From: Mycoplana azooxidifex
GTDB lineage: Bacteria; Pseudomonadota; Alphaproteobacteria; Rhizobiales; Rhizobiaceae
Length of the DNA stretch: 64,000 nucleotides
NCBI RefSeq assembly: GCF_014196765.1
Contig: NZ_JACIEE010000009.1
Coordinates: forward strand, 124,001-188,000
Direction: 5' to 3'
The position numbers and the translations under genes were made by a program. Shown here in pieces: positions 58,834 to 64,000 of the stretch; the stretch's first letter is position 1, and each line of letters starts with the position of its first letter. The notes beneath the pieces were generated by a model, which was not told the origin of the DNA, searched no databases, and was given only the letters and a program-made list of their open reading frames with translations.

Positions 58834-59285
58834 GGTTCATCTCCCTTGAGCAGATCCGACGGATCCCGATAGCCGCGTGCCGCCCTAGCCGTCCGGCAAG
58901 GTTGCAGCGGTAGCCTCCAAGCGCACATGCGATATTTTTGATCGAGATGGCGCTAATTTAAGCATGTTAACTAGGAAATGCGCCTGCTGCGCGCAACATA
59001 AATACGCAACCGCAATCGAATTATACACCATCCCAAGGGGCGGCGGCGAAATCCGTCGCATCGGCAGGGCAGGGACCGGATCGCCGGGACCATCGCGTAG
59101 GGCCTCTGTTCACAAGAATATCCATTCAGATCAAGTGGTTGCTATCGATTGCGGAAAAAGCGATTCATGCAGTTCGAGCGATCTTGGAGAATGGTCCGGC
59201 TGCGGCCGTGTGCCGCAACCACGCATTGCCTCGCGACAGCCGGCATGCCAATCTGCCGCGACATGGCAGCAAGCAGGGGCAATCG
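58834..59285. other. 452-bp region between livK-like and hydrolase genes
   Basis: Divergent spacer. The middle (about 58930-59035) is markedly AT-rich and holds TTATAC (59019-59024) and AATATC-like boxes, but no pair with good spacing was found on either strand. No gene of convincing composition; the open frame in front of the hydrolase lacks a start signal. Confidence 0.4.
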
Positions 59286-60947
59286 ATGGCGCATCGGTAC
59301 ATTCTGAAGTTCTGGGCGTCGCTTTCGGTTCTCGGTCTCCTACTCGGCGCGCTGTTCTTCGCCGGCTCGCTGACGCCGAGCCTCCTGCCGCGTACCTACC
59401 TGACGCAGGGCGTGCTCTCCGGGGTCTGCTTCGCCGTCGGCTACGGCATCGGCACGCTTGTGGCGCTCGTCTGGGCCTATCTGGAACTGCCGATGCCAGC
59501 CAACCGGCTTTGGCGCGGGGTGAAGCTTCTGGCCGCTGCCGCCTGCGTCGTCGTCGTGCTCGCGTCCCTCTGGCAGACGGCCGAATGGCAGAATTCGATC
59601 CGCACGCTGATGAAGCTCTCCCCGGTCGAGACCGGCCACCCGTTCAAGGTCGGGCTGATCGCGCTTGCCACCTTCATCGTCGTGATCGTCGTCGCCCGCC
59701 TGTTCGCGCTGGCCTGGCGGCTCATTTCGCGGGCGCTGTTGCGCGTGGCCCCCCGGCGTGTCGCCAGCCTGGTCGGAGGCCTGATCGCGCTGGTGCTGTT
59801 CTGGACGGCGGTGGAGGGTGTCCTCTTCCGCTCGGCGCTGCATGCGATGGACTCCTCCCTTCGCAGGCTCGACGAGCTTATCGAGCCGGACACGCCGCAG
59901 CCGACCGATCCGCAGCGCACGGGCAGCGCCGCGTCGCTGGTATCGTGGCCCGATCTCGGACGGCGCGGGCGCGAGTTCGTTGCCGGCATTACCCGGCCGG
60001 AAGAGATCTCGGCCCTGACCGGCCGGCCGGCGATGGAGCCGGTGCGGGTCTATGCGGGCCTGAGTTCCGGGGAGGACGCGGAGGAACGGGCGCATCTCGC
60101 CCTTCAGGAACTGATCCGCACCGGCGGGTTCTCGCGCAAGTACCTCGTCGTCATCGTTCCGACGGGGACGGGATGGATCGATCCGGAGGCGATGGGGCCG
60201 CTCGAATACCTGACCGACGGCGACGTCGCTTCCGTCGCGATCCAGTATTCCTACCTTTCGAGCTGGCTGTCGCTGCTGGTGGAGCCGAGCTACGGGTCCG
60301 ATGCCGCCCGTGCGCTCTTCCGTCAGGTCTACGGCCACTGGACGAAGCTGCCGCGAGATGCCCGGCCGAAGCTCTATCTCTATGGCCTCAGCCTCGGCGC
60401 GCTGAGCTCGGAGCAGTCGACGGAGCTGTTCGAGGTGATCGGCGATCCCTACCAGGGCGCGCTCTGGGTCGGCCCTCCCTTCGAGAGCCGGATCTGGCGC
60501 CGCTTCACCGCCGGCCGCAACGAGGGAACGCCCGCCTGGCTGCCCCGCTTCGGCGACGGTTCCCATGTCCGCTTCACCAGCCAGAAGGATGCGCTCGGCG
60601 AGGCGACCGCGCCGTGGGGGCCGATGCGGATCGTCTACCTCCAGTATGCGAGCGATCCGGTGACGTTCTTCGACGAGGGCGCCTATCGCCGGACGCCGGC
60701 CTGGATGGTCGGCCCGCGCGGCCCGGACGTGTCGCAGCAATTGCGCTGGTATCCGCTGGTGACCTTCCTGCAGCTCGGGCTCGACATGGCGATGGCGACG
60801 ACGACGCCGATGGGCTTCGGCCATGTCTATGCTGGCGAGCATCACGTCGATCCCTGGATCGCCGTGCTCGGGCTCGAGGGCCAGTGGACGCCGGAAGCGA
60901 TCGGCAAGCTGAAGGAGACGTTCCGGGCGGACCGGGCGCAACCGTGA
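59286..60947 (+). CDS. Membrane alpha/beta-hydrolase (Abhydrolase_9 family)
   Basis: Protein of 553 residues. The N-terminal half (about 1-200) has four to five membrane helices (Abhydrolase_9_N type, including GSLTPSLLPRTYLTQGVLSGVCFAVGYGIG). The C-terminal half (about 250-545) is a hydrolase domain with the nucleophile elbow YLYGLSLGALSSE (Ser in GLSLG) and further landmarks LWVGPPFESRIW, YASDPVTFFDEGAYRRTPAWM and GFGHVYAGEHHVDPW (probable catalytic His). Enzyme activity is unknown. The ATG at 59286 follows AGGGGC. Confidence 0.85.
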   Translation: MAHRYILKFWASLSVLGLLLGALFFAGSLTPSLLPRTYLTQGVLSGVCFAVGYGIGTLVALVWAYLELPMPANRLWRGVKLLAAAACVVVVLASLWQTAEWQNSIRTLMKLSPVETGHPFKVGLIALATFIVVIVVARLFALAWRLISRALLRVAPRRVASLVGGLIALVLFWTAVEGVLFRSALHAMDSSLRRLDELIEPDTPQPTDPQRTGSAASLVSWPDLGRRGREFVAGITRPEEISALTGRPAMEPVRVYAGLSSGEDAEERAHLALQELIRTGGFSRKYLVVIVPTGTGWIDPEAMGPLEYLTDGDVASVAIQYSYLSSWLSLLVEPSYGSDAARALFRQVYGHWTKLPRDARPKLYLYGLSLGALSSEQSTELFEVIGDPYQGALWVGPPFESRIWRRFTAGRNEGTPAWLPRFGDGSHVRFTSQKDALGEATAPWGPMRIVYLQYASDPVTFFDEGAYRRTPAWMVGPRGPDVSQQLRWYPLVTFLQLGLDMAMATTTPMGFGHVYAGEHHVDPWIAVLGLEGQWTPEAIGKLKETFRADRAQP

Positions 60948-61030
60948 CGGTGAGGCCGCGGCTCTTTTCGCAAGCGCACAAGAAGTTCGCAAGCGCGTAA
61001 AAACCAAACCTTAAACTTTACGATTTATCA

Positions 61031-61051
61031 ATCTCTCGAAAATTGAGAGAT
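61031..61051 (+). promoter_or_regulatory. Inverted repeat overlapping the ribosome-binding site
   Basis: ATCTCTC, 7 nt, GAGAGAT; the right arm contains the GAGAGA Shine-Dalgarno-like sequence of the following gene. Folding of the mRNA would mask it. Confidence 0.4.
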
Positions 61052-61057
61052 CGAGCG

Positions 61058-61633
61058 ATGCGTTGCGTTTTTGTCGTCGTCCTCACGATGATGCTTGTTG
61101 CCTGCGGAACCGTTCCGCGCCAGACCGACAATGCCTGCGCGGTTTTCGAGCAGCGCGACGGCCTGTTCGAGAACTGGGAGCGCTCCGCCCGCCGCGTCGA
61201 GCGCGAATACGGCGTGCCCGTCGCCGTGCTGATGGCCACGGTCTATGCCGAGTCCGGCTATCGCTACAATGCCAAGCCGCCACGCCGCAAATTGCTGGGT
61301 TTCATTCCGTGGAAGCGCGTCTCTTCGGCTTATGGTTATTCGCAGGCGCTCGACGGCACCTGGGCCAGCTACAAGAAGCAGACCGGGCGGTGGATGGCCA
61401 AGCGCAACGACTTCGGCGACGCCATCCGCTTCATCGGCTGGTACCATCACCAGAGCCACCTGAAGAACGGCATCGCGCTCAACGATGCCTACCGGCTCTA
61501 CATCGCCTACCACGAGGGTCATGCCGGCTATAAGCGCGGCAGTTGGAGCGCGCCTGCCAAGGCGGGGGCGAACCGCGCCTCGAAGATGGCGGCGCGCTAC
61601 TCCAGCCAGTTGCGCAACTGCAGCGGCTGGTAG
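61058..61633 (+). CDS. Lipoprotein with transglycosylase SLT-like domain
   Basis: Protein of 191 residues. A lipoprotein signal (MRCVFVVVLTMMLVAC, lipobox LVAC with Cys16) predicts outer-membrane or periplasmic anchoring. The domain (about 45-190) carries MATVYAESGYRYNAKPPRRK (probable catalytic Glu in YAESG), AYGYSQALDGTWASYKKQTG and IAYHEGHAGYKRGSW, matching lysozyme-like transglycosylases of the rhizobial/Brucella SLT lipoprotein group. Substrate: peptidoglycan. ATG at 61058; a TTG upstream is inferior. Confidence 0.83.
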   Translation: MRCVFVVVLTMMLVACGTVPRQTDNACAVFEQRDGLFENWERSARRVEREYGVPVAVLMATVYAESGYRYNAKPPRRKLLGFIPWKRVSSAYGYSQALDGTWASYKKQTGRWMAKRNDFGDAIRFIGWYHHQSHLKNGIALNDAYRLYIAYHEGHAGYKRGSWSAPAKAGANRASKMAARYSSQLRNCSGW

Positions 61634-61885
61634 GCGGGGCACCCCCGGCCCGCGGGCCGGTACGCATTTCCCCGCAGGCGCTGGCCACGGGCGCAAAGCA
61701 TTGTATGCTGCGGCACCCGGCGTCGGTCATTCGGCGATCGCCAGGGGCTGCAACCGGTATAGGCATCCGACACCTCCGCCACCCGTCCCGGCGCGCCGGG
61801 CATGGCCCGTGCCGGTGCGCATCCGGTCGGGCGTCGCAGTTGCGTGCGGCCAACGTGGGGGCAAGGGGAGGGCGAGCAGGGCATC

Positions 61886-64000
61886 ATGACACGCGCGCAG
61901 CAGGTCGGCGTCATCGTCGGGCTTGTCATCGTCACAGCGCTGACGCTGCTGCGGGCCAGCGATCCGCTGTTCTTCAGGCTGGCGCGGGAAACGGTGTTCG
62001 ACGAGTACCAGAGACTTGCGCCGCGGCCGTTCGAGGACCTGCCGGTGCGGGTGGTCGACATCGACGAGGCGTCGCTGAAGGTGCTGGGGCAATGGCCGTG
62101 GCCGCGGGATCGGCTGGCGCGGCTGGTCGAGCGGCTCTCCGACATGGGGGTGGCGGCGGTCGCCTTCGACATCCTCTTTTCGGAGCCCGACCGCCTGTCG
62201 CCGCGCTCCGTCGTGCGCGAGGTCGAAGGTGTCTCGCCGGAGCTTCTGGGCCGGCTGCCGGACAACGACGCGCTCTTCGCGCGCACCTTCGAGGGCCGGC
62301 CGATCGTGCTCGGCTTCGGCATTTCCAACGACGGCAGTTTCATGCCGCAGGTCAAGGCCGGTTTCGCCTTCACCGGCGAGGCGCCGTTCGGCGCGCCGCC
62401 GCAGATCAGGGCGGCGACGCCGCTTCTGCCCGAGTTCGAGCAGCGCGCGGCCGGCATAGGTCACATCAGCCTCGACCCGGGCAACCCGTCTTCGGTGGTG
62501 CGCACGATGCCGCTGCTTCTCAGCGACGGCCAGCATCTGTACCCGAACCTGATGATGGAGGCGCTGCGCGTCGCACAGGGCGCGTCGACCTACGTGCTTG
62601 CCGACGCGCCCCGCCAGCCCGACACGATCATGATGGTGAAGGTCGGCGAATTCGTCATCCCGGTGACGGCCGCCGGCGAGATGTGGCTCTACGTCACCCC
62701 CGACCGGGCCGAGCGCTACGTGTCGGCGGCGAAGGTGCTCGCCGAGGAAGGCCCGCCCGACGAAGTGCGCGCGGCGCTGCAGGGCGCGATCGTCTTCGTC
62801 GGGACCTCGGCGGCGGGCCTGCAGGATATCCGCACGACGGCGCTCGGGCAGCACGTTCCGGGCGTGTCGATCCATGCCCAGGCGGCCGAGCAGGTCCTTT
62901 CGGGCCGGTTCCTGTCGCGGCCCGACTGGGCTGACGGGCTGGAGATCGTTTCGATCGCGCTTGCGGGGGTCCTGATCGTCCAGCTGACGATGGCCTTCAG
63001 TCCCGCCATCGCGCTCGCCTTCGGCCTTCTGGTCACGGTCGCCGCGCTGGGAGCCTCTTGGCTCGCCTTTCTCTATGCCGGGCTGCTTCTAGACCCGCTC
63101 GCCCCGATCGTCTGCGGCACGATCACGCATTTTGCGGCCACGGGCTTCCGGATCCTGGTCATCGACCGGGAGCGGCGGGAGGTTCGCCGGGCCTTCGGCA
63201 AGTATCTCTCGCCGGAGCTCCTCCATCGCGTCGAGCACACCCGCGACGCCCTGCAGCTCGGTGGCGACGAACGCCAGCTGACCGTGATGTTCGTCGACGT
63301 GCGCGACTTCACGGCCATCAGCGAACACCGCTCGCCCAAGGAGGTGGTGGCGTTTTTGAACATGCTGCTCGATGCGCTGAGCCGCGACGTCATCGCCCAT
63401 GAGGGCATGCTCGACAAGTTCATCGGCGATTCCATCATGGCCTTCTGGAACGCGCCCGTCGATGTCGCCGACCATGGCGCAAAGGCGGTGCGCGCAGCCC
63501 TTGCCATGCGCCGGACGCTTGCGCGCCTCAACGCCGACGACGCCTTCGGCTTCGGCGGGCAGAAGGTCGCCATCGGCGTCGGCATCCATACCGGGCTCGC
63601 CTGCGTCGGCAACATGGGCGCGGAGGTGCATTTCAACTATTCGGCCGTGGGCGACACGGTCAACATCGCCGCCCGGATCGAAGCGGCCAGCAAGGAGGTC
63701 GGCTACGACGTCCTGATCTCGGACAGCACGGCGAGCGGCCTGTCCGGCATGGCGCTTCTGGAGGCCGGAGGACTGGCGCTGCGGGGACGGCGGTCGCGCA
63801 CGCAGATCCTTGCGGTAGTGGGCGACGAACAGGTGGCGGCCAGCGGCGCCTTCACCGAACTGGCCGCGGTCCACGAGCGCCTCGTCGAGGCGCTGCGCAC
63901 CCGGTCCAGCGCGGCCCGCGAGCTCGTTCGCCTGGCCAGGCAGAGGGCTGCGGCGATCGACGAGGCGCTGCCGGAATTCTATCGCCGCATGGCCCGCCGG
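61886..64000 (+). CDS. CHASE2-domain class III adenylate/guanylate cyclase (runs off the right edge)
   Basis: At least 705 residues; no stop before the window end. An N-terminal membrane helix (about 7-23) is followed by a periplasmic CHASE2 sensor domain (about 38-345, with VRVVDIDEASLKVLGQWPWPRD and FDILFSEPDR). Two or three membrane helices follow (about 350-410). The class III cyclase domain (about 450-625) has metal-binding Asp in LTVMFVDVRDFTAISE, EGMLDKFIGDSIMAFWNAP, and YSAVGDTVNIAARIEAASKE with the Asn and Arg of the active site. It should make cAMP in response to an unknown periplasmic signal. The ATG at 61886 follows GGAGGGCGAGCAGGG. Confidence 0.92.
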   Translation, partial: MTRAQQVGVIVGLVIVTALTLLRASDPLFFRLARETVFDEYQRLAPRPFEDLPVRVVDIDEASLKVLGQWPWPRDRLARLVERLSDMGVAAVAFDILFSEPDRLSPRSVVREVEGVSPELLGRLPDNDALFARTFEGRPIVLGFGISNDGSFMPQVKAGFAFTGEAPFGAPPQIRAATPLLPEFEQRAAGIGHISLDPGNPSSVVRTMPLLLSDGQHLYPNLMMEALRVAQGASTYVLADAPRQPDTIMMVKVGEFVIPVTAAGEMWLYVTPDRAERYVSAAKVLAEEGPPDEVRAALQGAIVFVGTSAAGLQDIRTTALGQHVPGVSIHAQAAEQVLSGRFLSRPDWADGLEIVSIALAGVLIVQLTMAFSPAIALAFGLLVTVAALGASWLAFLYAGLLLDPLAPIVCGTITHFAATGFRILVIDRERREVRRAFGKYLSPELLHRVEHTRDALQLGGDERQLTVMFVDVRDFTAISEHRSPKEVVAFLNMLLDALSRDVIAHEGMLDKFIGDSIMAFWNAPVDVADHGAKAVRAALAMRRTLARLNADDAFGFGGQKVAIGVGIHTGLACVGNMGAEVHFNYSAVGDTVNIAARIEAASKEVGYDVLISDSTASGLSGMALLEAGGLALRGRRSRTQILAVVGDEQVAASGAFTELAAVHERLVEALRTRSSAARELVRLARQRAAAIDEALPEFYRRMARR

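Noticed and set aside
58964-59285. Possible small gene in front of the alpha/beta hydrolase
   Set aside because: Cys/Arg-rich random-looking product, no ribosome-binding site, continues out of frame into the hydrolase.

Overview
The window is a high-GC alphaproteobacterial chromosome segment. Gene content and order point to the Rhizobiaceae (the Sinorhizobium/Rhizobium/Agrobacterium/Shinella group). The strongest markers are an lsrB-type LysR gene beside trxB and two tandem AbcR (alpha-r15) small RNAs, a core-LPS glycosyltransferase next to greA, an ExsH-like succinoglycan depolymerase, and RIME-type intergenic palindromes. The genus cannot be fixed from the sequence alone. No rRNA, tRNA, CRISPR array or prophage was seen.

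Layout. 1-5.4 kb: marR-ompR-envZ type regulators diverging from ilvE across a perfect 14-bp inverted repeat, then hppD divergent from its likely Lrp regulator. 5.5-18 kb: MBL hydrolase, small secreted proteins, cold-shock protein, DMT exporter, PQQ-type sugar dehydrogenase, a degenerate EAL protein, aspartate aminotransferase, ChaA-like antiporter, lytic transglycosylase, ArsR-NemA. 17.5-28.3 kb: AbcR sRNAs, lsrB, trxB, lrp, LPS genes, greA, an IS5/IS427-type element with a gutted transposase and a passenger gene, then carB. 28.5-32.5 kb: a complete bufferin locus (bufA1BCD) divergent from an ECF sigma factor and its NrsF anti-sigma. 32.7-40.5 kb: YpfJ-like peptidase, DUF2938 protein, MFS and MATE exporters, carA, yqeY and an unusual HTH regulator. 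40.7-50.4 kb: the dnaG-rpoD macromolecular-synthesis region, split by recQ, a GFA protein and the kbl-tdh threonine-degradation pair with RIME repeats. 50.6-64 kb: frameshifted DUF1254 protein, exsH-like glycanase, DUF930 protein, GYD protein, chemoreceptor, branched-chain amino-acid binding protein, membrane alpha/beta hydrolase, a lipoprotein transglycosylase and a CHASE2 adenylate cyclase that runs off the end.

How genes work together. The bufferin locus is the most coherent system: the sigma factor and its two-cysteine membrane anti-sigma face the bufA1BCD operon, and both directions carry the same ECF-type promoter motif (GTAAC, 16 or 17 nt, CGAA). kbl and tdh convert threonine to glycine plus acetyl-CoA. 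carA and carB make carbamoyl phosphate but lie 9 kb apart. LsrB, TrxB, the AbcR sRNAs and the LPS genes form the envelope/redox block typical of rhizobia.

The least ordinary items are the passenger-carrying IS derivative, the bufferin locus with its paired promoters, the EAL protein lacking catalytic residues, and several perfect palindromes in promoters.
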